A stretch of DNA of 64,000 nt from Rhyacophila brunnea. Lineage: Eukaryota > Arthropoda > Insecta > Trichoptera > Rhyacophilidae. Positions 12,234 to 25,769 of this stretch are shown one piece after another. The stretch lies in NCBI GenBank assembly GCA_022495005.1, contig JAGYXB010001997.1, positions 806,001-870,000 on the forward strand, in the 5' to 3' direction. The notes below the pieces were generated by a model. It did not search any database. It saw only the letters and a list, made by a program, of their open reading frames with translations, and was not told the DNA's origin. The translations under genes were made by a program, and so were the position numbers. Position 1 is the first letter of the stretch, and the number at the start of each line of letters is the position of its first letter.

Positions 12234-13734
12234 ATTTTAAATATTAAGTATATAATCAAGTCAATGACGCTTAAATTAAAACACTATCCAATATCGATTT
12301 ACTAAATAATGGAAGCAGCATTTGAAGAAGAAAGGAAGGTACTATACCTCATATACATCTGGGGTTATACACATTTTAAGTCAAAATATGATTGTTTGAT
12401 TTTATTTTCATTCCTGACCCAAATTAACATAATATATTATATTTAAAAAAAATACGAAATTTGTTTATTCCAATTACTTTTTCTGCAAATTCCAATCTTA
12501 AACGTTCACGACAGATAAAGTTAGTTTGCATATTTTGGATTCAATTTTAATTTATAATTTTTGACTTGGCTGTCAGAAATATTTTCATTTTTATATGTTG
12601 TATACCTAGATCCATATCTTTTAATATTGAAGACTGTAATTATCGTTGTTTTGTTAAGTAAGAAACAACCGCGTGCGAGGCCGGGTACTTTAGCTAGTTA
12701 CTATATTATATTATTATAAAAAAGTACGCTATGTTATACTAATACTTGTCGTTAAATTTATATTTTCTCCTTGCATCCTTAAGCTATCATGATTGCTGGA
12801 CGTATGACTGAATAGTTTTGACATGCAAAAAATTATTATTATTTCAACTTACACTTCGAATTTGTGTGAAAACGCAGGAACAGTATCCACCATAACCGAT
12901 ATAGAAAGTACTAATATATAGTGTCATTAGAGTATGTATCCAGAATTTCAACCGTCTATTATCACTGTCATTGACGAAAAATATAAATCCTTGAACTCAC
13001 TTAAATTGTATACCATTCAATATAGTTATACGTACAATATTCTTTTAGTAAATTGTCACCATCCACATTAGAAGACAAGATTGTCGCGAGCCATAGTTTG
13101 TGGGTATTGGGTTTGCGGAGTAATGCGCGATCGGGCGATAGCCGATAGTAAAAACGAATGAAACCGCCTGTTATCTGGAGCGGTATTTTGAAACAATCAA
13201 ATGGTCAAGAATTTACCACGGGCAGGTTCCGGCCAGTACCACCGACCTCCGTGAATCGATACGAAAGCAATCAGATGCTATAATTTATTCTTTTAATATT
13301 TTGTCTAAAACTAGTACCTATAGTCATTTTCATTTCACTGAGCACTGTAGATTTGGCGGCAAACTCTGTAATCTTGACCTAATATAAATCCATATTATTC
13401 AATGTTGTGGCGAATCGCAGAATACTAACCACATTCTTGTAAGTATGTTTCTATAGTATATCGGTTGAAAGTGTAGGGCTACCTAAGTATGCCAATCTTT
13501 TTATTGCACTTATCGGCTATTTGGACCAAGTTTTACAAGAGGTAATTATTTAACTTTTGAAAATTTTTATACCACTTCGTAATCGTAAAGTTATGCCTTT
13601 TCACATCCAGTTTCCGTTTCAAGCTTCCATTATCAAAGCTTAGTATATAATTTCTCTGGCCCTACGTAGTGTATCATGACTTGCTACTGTAAAACAGAAA
13701 ATAATTAGTGAATAGGCGGTATTTCGTTTTAAGT
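12234..13734. other. Unassigned sequence; possible Helitron 3' end near 12.69 kb
   Basis: No gene seen. At 12668-12699 ACCGCGTGCGAGGCCGGGTA then TTTAGCTAGTT has the small GC hairpin followed by CTAGT seen at many insect Helitron 3' ends; the matching 5' end was not found. The stretch 13080-13260 is GC-richer and unassigned. Confidence 0.3.
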
Positions 13735-13972
13735 AAATTTTGTCGTGAATCTCAGACATTTCACACCGAGTTGACTTTTGCTCCAGCCATCCCCTTTCTG
13801 ATAGTTAACTCACTTTTTAAAGTGATATCTACCGTGATATGCAGATCAAGGTAATTAAAGCTGTCAACTTTCTCAATATTCTGCTCGTCGATAATCAGCA
13901 GGGAATCCGAATTAGACCAAGGTGCTTATGCAAAAAACCTGGGTTTTCTTTGCATTGATTTTCAAACTGCAT
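13735..13972 (-). pseudogene. RTE/BovB-like LINE reverse transcriptase fragment
   Basis: The minus strand translates to SLKINAKKTQVFCIST, then after a frameshift near 13918, SDSLLIIDEQNIEKVDSFNY and LDLHITVDITLKSELTIRKG. This fits the RT region after the catalytic site in RTE-like elements (GLKIN..KT.V... ...NVE.F.YLGS.IT.D......EI..RI..A). The usual YLGS is YLDL here. No flanking ORF2 sequence is left. Confidence 0.7.
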
Positions 13973-13974
13973 AA

Positions 13975-14905
13975 TATAATACTTTTTTAAACCTCTATGC
14001 TACAAACCTATTCTGTTTTAATTTAATGTTGGTAAAATGTTTAATCGCACCCTTGGTTTTAGGCTATGATAAGTCAAAAATTTGACAGTTTGAGTTAATA
14101 ATACACAAAGGTAGAATATAATTTGTATTATCATTATTTACATTTTTAAATGCCATCATAAGTCTCAACTAGTAAAAATTATGCTACTCATGTGCATGAT
14201 GGGTCATCTCAAAATTACTCATGAGTCTATTTTTTTTTATTTATATTACAAAATTACTAATGAAAATCCTGATATTTATTGAAGAAGAAAATCGGCTAGT
14301 ACATACACTTTTATATTTAACAAGTTTAGAATGTTTGCATCATTGAATCAAATTATCTCAAAATGCTATTTGTTTACTTCCCATGGTCTAAAACTAAAAT
14401 TAAGAGTCCGAATAATATATCAATAATAAATGTCAAAATAATATATGGGTGTATTATTAAGGCTTTTATAGAATATGTACAAGATTAATTATGTATTTCA
14501 AGTCCTTACCTATATAAACTTAACAAACGCATGTAGATATAAGTTTTTAGTTTATATTTTTATTAATTGATTTTATTGATTTAAAAAAAAATACACACTT
14601 TCTCTTGGGTTTAGTGTACACTGACGTACAGTGCACCTACGATGGCCGCATACAGTCGACAAACCCCACCCACGAGGCGCAATCAGCACGACCTGCCCAG
14701 CATCAAGAAGGTTTTTATTCTTAATGCAGCCTTTCATAACAATCATAACAAATAATGAAAATACTGAGCGATTAACACAATGTCCATATATGTTGAACAT
14801 TGACTTGCTTTTTACCTCTTAGGGTAGCAAGGAATGTCGATGATAAGAATAATGTGTCTGAAAATTTTTCTCAATAACAAAAATATGTCCACTAGTCCAC
14901 AATGT
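13975..14905. other. Unassigned sequence, no gene seen
   Basis: Mostly AT-rich. The segment 14620-14710 (GATGGCCGCATACAGTCGAC ... CCACGAGGCGCAATCAGCAC) is clearly GC-richer and open in two frames on opposite strands (14573-14800 minus, 14631-14822 plus), but neither protein is recognisable. Confidence 0.35.
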
Positions 14906-14946
14906 TTTCTTCTTCTTCTTCTTCTTCTTCTTTCTTTCTTCTTTTC
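14906..14946. repeat. (TTC)n microsatellite
   Basis: About eight TTC units followed by TTTC units. Confidence 0.9.
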
Positions 14947-15006
14947 TTAGCTTCAACTTAAACGATCAAAAAAATTTGTACTTGATAGAAATAATACTGA
15001 ATAAAC

Positions 15007-15333
15007 ATTAAATACTGAAATGCCATTTTGAAATTCATATTGATTTCCATAGTAACGCACGTATATATCAATAATTTAGTTGCAAGGACCATCCGCTTAG
15101 CAATTAATAATGGTGTTGAAATAACTTTTCATACAAAACAGAATTAATTGAAAATGAATACAATTCTACTTAAAGATGGCTAAAAGTATTAAAAAATGCA
15201 TTGACATCGTGTTCTGATATATTATAAAAGTTCCAAATGTCTAGCTAGTCGGGAAGTTAGTTAAAAATCGATTGAAAGATTTGTACCGGACAAATAAGAA
15301 TACGAGCTAAGAAAAACGTTGTAATAAAATGCG
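15007..15333 (+). repeat. Dispersed ~320-bp repeat R1, copy 1
   Basis: Near-collinear with 40263-40575: both contain GATTTCCATAGTAACGCACG, AAAGATGGCTAAAAGTATTA, ATCGTGTTCTGATATATT, TAGTCGGGAAGTTAGTTAAA and ACGAGCTAAGAAAAACGT. No terminal inverted repeat or coding frame was seen, so the class is unknown. Confidence 0.85.
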
Positions 15334-15334
15334 G

Positions 15335-18300
15335 TAATAAGCCAAGATAATTCAATTTATAGTTATCATCAAACGAATTAGTTAACATAAATATTGAAAT
15401 CATTATGCTGGAAACTGTAGACACTGTGACACTGAAACTTTTGCAAGTGACTTATTGTCGAAGGTGTTAGTGATCTAATACGCCCAGAAATCGGCACCTT
15501 GAGAGCCAAGCTTCGAAATAAGATGCGATATGTGAAAAAAATGTATTATTTATTATTTTAATATTTATAGTAATAAGGCAAGTATTTAGATATATTTTTA
15601 AGGTTTTTAATTAAGTATAGTTAAATATAACGTTATATCAGTAATATTGTTATAAAATGAAAGTTATTTTATTTCGCGTCTTCCTAATCCTTGCTAATAA
15701 AGGATTGAAACAATTACGAATTCTTCAGAATTATACGTCTAATGTACTATTCAATCTATATTTTAGCCCATGAAGTATTAATAATAATTGTATAAGTAAC
15801 AAAAATATTTTTACAATATTGTTATGTATTTGTACATATATTTCTTATTTGTTGCATATGCTTATATCTGTGTAAATCTATCATATAACATAAAAAGATA
15901 AAGTACAATTGTAATGTATTTCTGTCTCATTAAAAAAACTTTTCGTCCATCTACCGTATACTGTATGTATGTATGAAACCATGGTCCCTACATCCTAAAG
16001 CGGGCCCCCAGGCTAGGATTTTTAGCGGACCCCCTACCTATCGCTATAGATAATGGCAGTGTGAAGCTCTACAGTAGCGTTTTTCAAATGGTGTACGCAG
16101 TAAAACTAATGTTTTGTATTTAGTGTATATTTTAATACATCCATTTGAATTATGGAGTTGTCCAGTATCGATACACAATTAAAAATTGTGTCGTACAACC
16201 ACATAATTTAAAATAATAACAATATCGAAGAAAAATAGCGCCGCAGGCGACTTTTTTATTACTATTAGAGAGAGTTTGTGATGTGTGTTTGTATCATTTA
16301 TCTAGTCGACTTGCCACGCCGGACCCTTCCTGAACCCGGGCCTCCAGGGTAGAGCCCTGTCAGCCCCCCCTTTGTGGGGGCCATGCTTGAAACGAACAAG
16401 TAGTCATCTCGTGGCAATAAGTTATGTAAAAATTACTTCTTACAATGTTTTTGAAGAAAATTAACTTTTTTATAGTGACAATATCGATTTTCAATCTTCA
16501 CTATTAGATGACATGATGGAAATGTAAAAAAACGCGATTTAATTTTCGAAATAATGAAACTTAAAAAGTGCATTGAATTGTTAAATTTTCTCGTGTTGTG
16601 AAGAGAGAGTAGGGGGTGGGGTTCTGACTGCAAGTGGAATTGCCTGCTGATAGGTGGTTTGGTAATTAATAAATATTGGCAAATTATCAGGCGTCATAAT
16701 AAAGAAACGTGAAGGTAAAAATTTATTTGAAATATATATGAATTTGTAAGATTGTTTCACGTAACCAAAATACTAATAAGAAGCGAACCCGGATTTCCTT
16801 GCCGGTATAAAAATGTATTGAAAATAAATACTGGGTATGAGAAGAGAACATTAAAAAAATATCGTGAAGATTAACAGTTTTTCATGTGCAATTTACTCGT
16901 GAATGAACGCGGCCTTATTATTTTTGGAAAGAAATTGAATTTAACGTCAGGTTTTTGTTAGAATTGTCGTTTTCTAAAATAGTGGATACAGTTGGCCGAT
17001 TTTTGTTATTTATACACGCTCATTTTTATGGGCGCAAAAAAAATATCTCTCACTTCCTCTCCATTCATGTTTTAACTCTTGTTTGAAGAAATTCGAAACG
17101 TTTTTGAAGACATCCACTTGCCCATGTCTAATTTGGATAGATATTATAATATAAACGATGCACTTCTCGAAGATCTGCAAATTATGGCCTGAGCCACTTT
17201 TGAAATATTCAATTAATCTGGAAATAATTATAAATAAATAATTGTACTAGCAAAAGAAACATCACAAAATGTATAAATATTTAATTAATATAGTAGGCAT
17301 ACTAAGTATCTACTGAGGGTACTTGATATAAATCAAATTAAAATTCTAATTTATTCAAGTTTTGTACGCTTTTATTTAGATCAGTTTTAGCAACGTGAAT
17401 TTTATCTTTCAGCAATTACCGTTATACACCAATGGCATGTAGGTATATTGTATTTCAGTAAATTTTGCCACAATATTTAAAATTCGAATACTTACTAGTT
17501 TTAGTTGCCATAAATTGAATTAAGCTTAACTGTATGCGATAGGATATGGAAGATAAGTCTTAAAAATTGACAAATGAGTTGAATATGCCATATAAGCCAC
17601 GATGCATAATGTGATAAAAATGCATTAACGAGAAAAGGGTCTAGTCTAATAAAAATTTTAAATTTGATAATACTTACTGAAGACAAACTAAAACTACAGT
17701 CATTTACTATGAACTGATATGGGGTGTCGATTTATATTAAAGTTCGTAATCCATGAAGTGGTTAAGTGTTAACTACCTAGATACTCAGCTAAAATATTTC
17801 ACATTTTATTCGTTTAAAATTGTCTTGTAATTATCACCTTACGATATTATCTCTGCACTTTTTTAATACTTTTTTACGATTGTCGTCTCCCAGTGAATAC
17901 TTTTTTAAAATATCTAAGTGGATATTACATGATAAATTTTCTAAGAATGCTTTTTATTTATTTTATGAAAAATAATAAGCTATAAAACGTCAGACATAAA
18001 AGTGATCATATTTTTCCAAATACATGAGTTAATGGATGTAATGTATGTGTTTATTATAATATAATAATATAAAACAATGCAAATACTTAGTACCTACTTC
18101 ATTCATATTTTTAATAAAATTATAAGCAGAAACAAGTTAGTATACGTATAAATACAATTTTAACATACATATTGGTACAGACAGATGGCGTGCGGTGTCT
18201 TTTGTGAATAGGAATTTGTTCAAAAGCATATATTATGTCCTATAATGTGGTCACAAGTGGTATTTTTAGAAATCTGTAACATTATTTCCAGATTATTGGT

Positions 18301-20450
18301 AGATTTTAAACACAGATGAATGTAAATACTGTTGCTATCATTAATTTGTAATACAATTAAACGTTGACAAAGGTGTCTTAAAATAATGGGAAACTGTTTG
18401 CAAGGCATGAAAACGATACTACCAAATAGCAAGTCCCATACTATAGCATATCTGGTATAATAATATGGAGCAGAACCGGGCAACAAGTATGTCATTAAAT
18501 GTATTTATAAGTTGTATTGATATTATAATATCACATCTTGGAATATTTGAGAAGTGCGCTGCATCTACATCATATAATATTAAGGATCGCATACCATTGG
18601 TATAGTATTGCTGTTTCTTTTTGTTTTAAAATTATTCTAAAACTAGTAAAAAACATATAACTTTCTAACCGTAACTCCATTTTGCCAAAATAGTAGATAT
18701 TGTTATTGTGACGGTAGTATGTAGGTAGGTATTATATAGTATAATAATAACATTATCAATGTGAGTGTAAACAATTTAAAAAATCAACATTTTATTGCAT
18801 ATAAAAAAATCATAAGAGGGACTTCAAACCTGTTAGCGCAATGAACCTGAAGCTGCTATTGAGGATTAAATTGTGTTTTGTAGTTTTATTATAAAATCAT
18901 AGATGAGTTAGGATGTGGTGAGTACCTTTTAAAGATGGAGTACTTTTTAAAGTTAATTAAAGTCATCGACACGTCATTAAACGGCTAAATTACCAGCGAG
19001 GCAAAATGGAGTAAGAAGAAAAGACCAGCGTCATTCAGAAGCCAAGAGACATGTAGCGATTAGTCATCGTCAATGATACCTTCAATGCAAAGATTCCCAA
19101 CATTCAGGATTTATTTTTTTATTTTTAATAACTACGCATTTATCAACCCGACCAGTGAGAGAGTGAGTTCGAATCCAACTCAGTTTTTTAAAGATTTTTT
19201 TAAAATACGTTTATTTGTATTTTTTTTAAAGTTATGTACTCGTATTTTTAATATTTTTTTAAAAGCTTCTTGTGTCTGAGTTTATTCAATATTGAGTATA
19301 AATAATAATTAATCGAACATAATATGTCGATCTTTTCAAGAAATTCAGCGTTCACTTGGTGGTAATTCATGATAGTTTATAAAATGAATTATCACTTGGT
19401 ATTTACCACATACCTAATAATATATATATAGATATTGTTTTGCTAAAATAATGAGATTTTTTAGGTAAATAATATATGAGTATCGAAATTCATTCAGTTC
19501 TAAATTCTGATTTTTTTAAGTTAGGCCAAATTATAATAATTTATGGATGGTTTCAATATTTCGTCTCTGTTCTGGCAGAACACACTAACTGTAGAATACT
19601 AGTTTTGAGTATTTTGACTTTGAAGTTGTTAAAATGCTTGAAATGGTCTATCATGTGAGTTTATTAAGTAATCGTAAAAAGGATGACTTTAAAATAAAGA
19701 CTCTTTATTTATTAAGAAGGTTTCCAGACGGTAAAGTTTGAAATAAGGAACATTTTGGTATAACTAACTCAATATGTCATTTTTTCGAATTAGTGTCTTC
19801 TGCCAGAACAGTGACGATTTTTTGTCTTATAACTTACAAAGCAAAAAAGAAAATAATATCATTCAGTAGTGGGTTTAGAATTTAGACACTTGAAATCCCA
19901 AAGAACTGGTTTATTGTTAACCTATCTACGATAAAAAGTTCGAACAACTAACGTAGGTATCTAGTAAAATAAAAATTTACCTCTTCCCTATCATAAATAT
20001 TGAATATGACAATGATGACACATAATAATATGATTATTGGCTTATTTTTGTATGTAGACACGTATCGCTTTGATAACTTGTTATTATAGGTCTTGATGAT
20101 GTTAATTTCAGGGATTTTGTTATGCTTTGGCTTATATTACTTAATCAAATTGTGAGAAATGTACATCTTATTAAAATTTAGTATCATTTAAAAATTGTAT
20201 TACTGGTTTGCACTGTCATCACAATATATTGCGTTAAAGGATATACTACTGATATCATTCAACAAAGAGTTTTAAATTAATAAATTATTTATTAATTAAA
20301 GAAATAAATTAGTACACACAATTTAACTAGATATATTTTGTATATTTAACAGCCTAATAGTACCTACTACTTAGTAGCATTTTTTGTTAAGTATATGAGG
20401 CGGTGGATGCACAGAAAGTATGGAAATGTTAAAAAATGCATAATTTTCGG
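15335..20450. other. Long AT-rich stretch, no gene seen
   Basis: Over 5 kb with only short chance frames. A GC-richer piece at 15975-16390 (GCGGGCCCCCAGGCTAGG near its left; CCCGGGCCTCCAGGGTAG and GCCCCCCCTTTGTGGGGG near its right) looks like an old hAT-type element, but I could not align its ends. Frames at 17501-17686, 18220-18495 and 19476-19658 show no known domain. Confidence 0.4.
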
Positions 20451-20456
20451 TTGCAT

Positions 20457-20876
20457 GTAAATTGTACGTAAAAAAATTTACCATGGCACAGTTCACCGTA
20501 AGCTTTCTTATCGAAAAGAGAAGACCTTACACTATACCGTCTCTAATTTTATTAGATTCAATATGAACATTAATTCAATTTTCATAGCTGATTTTGGCAA
20601 AATTCATAAATTCAAGAATGAAAACCTAACCTAACCTAACCTAACAAATACTCCAATATATCGGCTATTTTCAAAATTTGTTTGCTGCTGGCTTCCTGTA
20701 AAGTGTAAACTGACAAGAACCGTGTTTTATCTAGACATGAATTTTATGTCAATACTATACGACTCAAAGAGGTTGGACGGTCTTTAATATACGGCCAAAT
20801 ATTTCCGATACAACATTTCACGGTGACGTGTGATACGGCGAACTGCATACGTACAGTTTCCGGACATGGTATTTTT
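20457..20876. mobile_element. Degenerate inverted-repeat element with central (TTAGG)n
   Basis: The left end TTGTACGTAAA... GGCACAGTTCACCG and right end CGGCGAACTGCATACGTACA are imperfect inverted repeats and resemble the arms of the foldback at 61331-61755. The part 20570-20722, read on the minus strand, also matches 58381-58516 (CAAACAAATTTTGAAAATAG, TTTTCATTCTTGAA, ATGAATTTTGC). A CCTAA array (20623-20645) lies near the middle. Confidence 0.55.
20623..20645 (-). repeat. Short (TTAGG)n array
   Basis: Just over four AACCT units on the plus strand, inside the inverted-repeat element described for this region. Confidence 0.85.
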
Positions 20877-21036
20877 CACAATTTTGTGTGTAAAACAAAA
20901 ATAAAATATGCAAACAAAGTACATTTCTCGTACAGGCAAATCTTTTGCGGAGTGGTCTCCAAACCTGCCAGCAAACCGAGGCTCGATGTATGTAAAAACA
21001 CTACTGGAGTACTAATAATAATACTACATTTTAAAA

Positions 21037-21127
21037 TGTTGGAAATGTCCCTCTGAGGCGGATGAAACCGGTCCTAATTTATTGATTAAAAGTGAAATAA
21101 GTACTACTAAAAAATTGCGTTTTATTA
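21037..21127 (+). repeat. Dispersed ~90-bp repeat R4, copy 1
   Basis: GTCCCTCTGAGGCGGATGAA, ACCGGTCCTAATTTATTGAT and TTGCGTTTTATTAAATCAA match 54460-54550 almost base for base. It may be the shared 3' tail of a retroelement, since it contains AATAAA-like words, but this is a guess. Confidence 0.75.
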
Positions 21128-21129
21128 AA

Positions 21130-22640
21130 TCAAATGACAATTTAAAAATCATACATACCTACGAGTATCATGTTATAATATCTACGTGTGTTTGAAAATT
21201 ACTTGATACAAAAATAATAATTGTGTGTTATGATTTTGATTTGTTGTTTAATTAGATACTGTTGGTGTGTATAAATAATATTACTTTGATTTAATACGGA
21301 TATTGCAATTTGGAAATCCCCGATCTAACCAGTCAGGTGTGGAAGAGACCTGAACGCACGTACTCGAAACCTTCTCGCTAGTTTTTTTTCCCTCCATCTC
21401 CATTCGTTTACGGCACTGTATAGTTTTTTGTGGTCCGATTCTCACCGCACTCATGTAGGAGCGACTGTTCTTGTATTCTTTGTTGTCCATGAGATTTCAT
21501 TCATAAAAGTCCAATACTTCGTTTTTCTTGCGGCGGCAAATAAATTGAGGATGTAGGTTATATATTGGTCGGCTGCGGTTCAGGCAGATGCTTTCAACAG
21601 CAAAACATTCCGGGCCGAGCGCATGATTTAAACCCACTGCACATGTTATTGCTTACTACTCATATAACGAATATTTTTTAATAAATATAATAATAACTTT
21701 ACAATCCAATGGGCCTTAGCCACTTCACGGAGAGGTTTCATAACAAATTTTTCATGACAAATGGATGCTCAGACAAAACACATATTGAAAAAGAGTATAT
21801 ATTTTTTTCGGACTCTTGATTTGATCACAAAACCAATTGCTTTATAATCTAATATGATACTACTCGTCCACCACGAGCGTTTAAATTAATAAAAAAATCT
21901 GTTCAAAATATTACTTAGTATTCGACAATAAATATGATAAAACTATATTTTGTTTTTATTTTAAGTATCGCGCCGACATGAACACCAGACGTTGCGATTC
22001 GAACCCGCTATATCTAATATATACCACACACACCAACTGTCTGCACGTGAGGCGTGTACTGGGAATAACGGAATCAAAAATGATAACCTTAATTTGTCTC
22101 AAATCAAAATTTTGCCATAAACTCAAAATATTTTGCAAAGTCAGTGTGTGTCTTATGCATTAAACTACAAAGATTTTTGTAAAATTTTCAATTCCAGATG
22201 TAATAATTTATTAGTATGTAAACGGTCGCTTATTTCTTACGTTACCATTTTATTACTTACGGGTGAGATAATACACAAAATTTGTGCGTTTCATTGCAAT
22301 TGCCTTGTCGGAATTATGTTTTAAAATATCACATATTATTTAAATTATTTTAACTAATCAATGTAAATTAAAAATATATGCTTATTATCACTACAACCAA
22401 ATAATTGAAAATTTTCTCCTGGAATATTAGTACCACAAACTTTTTTGATCATTATAGTTCAGTGGGTACAAGTAAACATGTGTAAAAACGTTGAGAAGGT
22501 GTCCGTAACAATTTTGTGTATATTTTACATTGTTTACTTTACATTTAAGTGGATGCCTTTCACAACCAGAATCTTGGGTAGCTCTTCTTGGGACGTTTGC
22601 AGCTCATATGTCAAAAGTCGTGTAGCACTGGTGAAGAACA
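21130..22640. other. Unassigned sequence, no gene seen
   Basis: The minus-strand frame at 21281-21490 (69 aa, SAVRIGPQKTIQCRKRMEME) is GC-richer than the flanks but unrecognised. At 21960-22060, the minus strand has CGGGTTCGAATCGCAACG, a tRNA box-B-like arm, with only a weak box A upstream. Confidence 0.35.
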
Positions 22641-22644
22641 ATAC

Positions 22645-22667
22645 CTAGGTTAGGTTAGGTTAGGTTT
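22645..22667 (+). repeat. Short (TTAGG)n array
   Basis: About four AGGTT units; unlike the arrays at 20.6, 58.5 and 61.5 kb, I found no flanking inverted repeat here. Confidence 0.8.
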
Positions 22668-22913
22668 AGTCAAAATTTTCCAAATGAATAAGAGAACACA
22701 CTTAGTCCAAAAAGGAAACGAATCATCATAATAAGATTTTTGTTAAGTTTACCACATTAGGTGGAAACAATCTAATATATCAACCTTATACCCTGTTAAA
22801 TATATGCATGCAGGTGAATTTCACGTTTAATTTAACGATAGTGATGAGTGTTATTATTGTGAATTTTTATTTGAATATTTTTTTATTTAAATCGAATTAT
22901 TATTCTAATAAAA

Positions 22914-23125
22914 CCCCACGTTGGCAGCGTCGAAGGTCCCAGGTTCGATTCCTAGGTCTGACAAGTACGCATATTGTTTTTCAATTTGTGTATGAGTCAG
23001 AGTATAGAACTAATAGGTTGAGCAAGTGGCTGACATCCATTTCTCGTAAAAACAAAATCTGTGGAGGCCCATAATAATATGATCCTATTAGTATTGGACA
23101 TGGTCGAAAGAAAAAAAGAAGATTA
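22914..23125 (+). repeat. tRNA-derived SINE copy (family A), box A deleted
   Basis: Head reduced: box B arm CCAGGTTCGATTCCTAGG is intact but the box A half is deleted. The body GAGTCAGAGTATAGAACTAA, GGTTGAGCAAGTGGCTGACA, TCCATTTCTCGTAAAAACAA and tail GGACATGGTCGAAAGAAAAA match the 47.83-kb copy. Part of the region before GTGGAGGCCCA is deleted. Confidence 0.85.
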
Positions 23126-23417
23126 TTCTAATAAAATTATTTTAAACGTGTAGAAATAACAGAGTTGAGTTAGTTACCACGTTACGTAAATATGCGATAA
23201 GATAACTGAAAATCAATTTTTCCATTCTTAAAAGGTTTTGTTGGGTTTAGGTTTTTCATTCTTATTTCTATATTATTTATTGGTTTATCCCAGATATAAG
23301 AAAAATCAAGTCATACATATTAATTGATTAATACCTTACCAATCAATTTTCCAGTGCATTTTATTAACCTTATCGAATTCTTAGTTACAGTGCTGCTCAA
23401 TTATTATGCATTATACA

Positions 23418-23816
23418 TATCGAATGTAGAAAGGAAAAAAGGCATAACCCTCAGTTTTTTCAAAATAGGTTTTATTGCATAATAATGTTGTACATGCCTA
23501 AATACACGTTGTGCCCAAAGGATGTAAGCTGCAAATACTAATTTATTATCTAAATTTTGCTAGCAATTAAAAACAAAAAAGAAGGAAGTGACATGGGAAA
23601 AACGACCTAATCATCATTTTCGTTAGTTTTTTTAATTAACTCAATAATTAATATCAGATTAGAAATATAAAAACCAAATTATTAATTATCATGAACTTCA
23701 AGGTTATGTCTATTTCGTTTTTTTAACTTTGCCCGAAAACCATAACAAAAACGTTTTTGTCCCTCCTGTAAAATTTGATTTATATGGATTACGCCCTTTT
23801 GCCTTTCCACAGTCGA
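23418..23816. mobile_element. TA-flanked TIR miniature element (family M1), copy 1
   Basis: Ends are TCGAATGTAGAAAGGAAAAA and, on the minus strand, TCGACTGTGGAAAGGCAAAA, flanked by TA on both sides. Length 399 bp, no transposase. A second copy is at 31898-32292. TA duplication suggests Tc1/mariner-like mobilisation. Confidence 0.8.
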
Positions 23817-23819
23817 TAT

Positions 23820-24782
23820 AAATTCGCATACACAGTTTCTTCTCATTTTATTAGTACGCATGTAATAAATTCCTTCTCAGTTGAAGACATCAAACAGTAA
23901 AAATAGTCCATTCTACAAAGTATGTTTATTACACCTGCATTAAACGATATAAAGCACACCCGTTTTATTCATTTTTTTATTGTATTTTTATTGTGAGTTT
24001 TTATTGTGTACCTTGCTCGACGGGCTGATTGCCCCATCGCCACTAAAGAGTTAGTTTGCTCAGTATGCAGTGGGTACATTATTTTTCGAATATTATTCCC
24101 TTTAACTGCACCAAAATATGTTATCTTATTATTAATTTATTTAAACTTTGAACAAAATTGGACATAGAACAAACTAAATTTAAATTGTATTACAAAATGT
24201 TGTAACTCGTTTTTTTACTGTTAAATATAGTTGAGCTAATATTATATTTGATTTGATACGCAAAATAGTATGCAATATATTATTTTTAATTTAAAGTAGT
24301 GTCACATAGTTATTTAAAAAATAATATGACATAAAACAAATACACAGAATTCAACAAAATATGTTACCATAAAAGCGATGCGATAAACATGAAAAAAAGT
24401 CAGGTTCAATTACAGTGGTTTAATATCTAGTTGGTAAAGCAAATGTTTTAGTAATCGTGTAGTACGGTCCCGCGACTTTAAAAAAATAAATATGTTGTCC
24501 AGAAAAACAAATATAATAAGAAGTGGGTTGCCTTCTGGGTGAGGCTGTAACAAAAGTTAAATCTCAAGTGTGGAGAAATATGGTAAAATTGAGCCAGTGT
24601 TAAAGAATACCTTATTTTCATAACATGCATTTGTCAGTTAAACCAAATTCACACTAAATATTGGTCACATTTGAGGACATTCGGCGCGCTTTGTGTTTAT
24701 TGCTTTTTATGGCCTGACCGTCATAAAGTAATCAAAAAAATCCGGCTTCATAGGCTTGGTCTATAACGACTGGATTTCATAT
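23820..24782. other. AT-rich sequence, no gene seen
   Basis: No gene. The part at 24520-24600 (GTTGCCTTCTGGGTGAGGCT, AGTGTGGAGAAATATGG) is repeated at 29100-29175, marking a further dispersed repeat. Confidence 0.45.
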
Positions 24783-24975
24783 TATTTATTTATTTAAGAA
24801 AACAAAACACTGTGGGCATAAAAAATCAAAATTCAGGATGTTCACAACATGAGATTTACATTATAACAAATATTACTCTCACAAGAGAGGAGCAGAAAAT
24901 AATAATTATAATAAAACTTAATCAACTGTATATAATAAAATTAAAGTTTCAAAAACAATTCTTGTATGGTGGCGT
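24783..24975 (-). mobile_element. Jockey-like LINE, 3' UTR only
   Basis: On the minus strand it shows CTCATGTTGTGAACATCCTG and the AAATAAATAAATA tail typical of the family here; no ORF2 sequence is left. Confidence 0.7.
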
Positions 24976-25765
24976 ATTTTAACGTCCGTTTATTAAGTCA
25001 TTTTTTAAATTATAACTTACATACAGAATGTAATATAATTTAAAATAAAATATTTTTATCTAGCTTTAAAGGTAGAGGTTTATAGATAGTATAAATGAGC
25101 CTTATATATTATACGTAATAATAATATATTGTATGGAATGAAAATTTAATGAAATCATAAACAGTACTGTATGATGGCATGAATTCGATACTTGAATTTA
25201 TTTCGTTTGAATATGGTGATTTCTAAATAAATGTCTGTAAAATTTTCAATATTTCAATCATTATTTTCAATTATATTACCATTTAATTGTGCATGAATAC
25301 ATCAAGCTTTCATTAATATTGAATACCGATTTGATTACTCAATATGTCGATTTGAAATTTATTGCATTATTTTAATGATTTAATGTCTTTCGCAAAATGC
25401 ATTCGATGCGAATACGTCGGTCGGCATACGACGTAGTAAAACTGATTTTGTAAGTAAAAAATACGTCCTTCTATACGTCAGCCTATACTTTACGATGGCA
25501 GTAAATTGGATTACCTTAATTAAAATATTCTCTTACACTTCAAAGGTGCTATTAACCGAGCTGGTTTATTAATATAAATTCAAAACTGAACGTAAGATGT
25601 GTGGCGGTGGTGATCAATATAAAAAGCAACTATTATGTAAGAAACTGCATCATATTATATTATATTATATTTACCAACATATTATAGTATGATGTACATA
25701 AAATATACTATAAATCAATGGTTCTATGACTTTACTCTTAAAATGAAATAAAGGAACATACCTAC
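24976..25765. other. AT-rich sequence, no gene seen
   Basis: Contains a short (ATATT)n run at 25650-25672 but no coding signal. Confidence 0.5.
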
Positions 25766-25769
25766 ATAA

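Noticed and set aside
19142..19190. tRNA-like box B arm (GAGTTCGAATCCAACTC)
   Set aside because: No box A at the right distance upstream and no repeat copy in the window.
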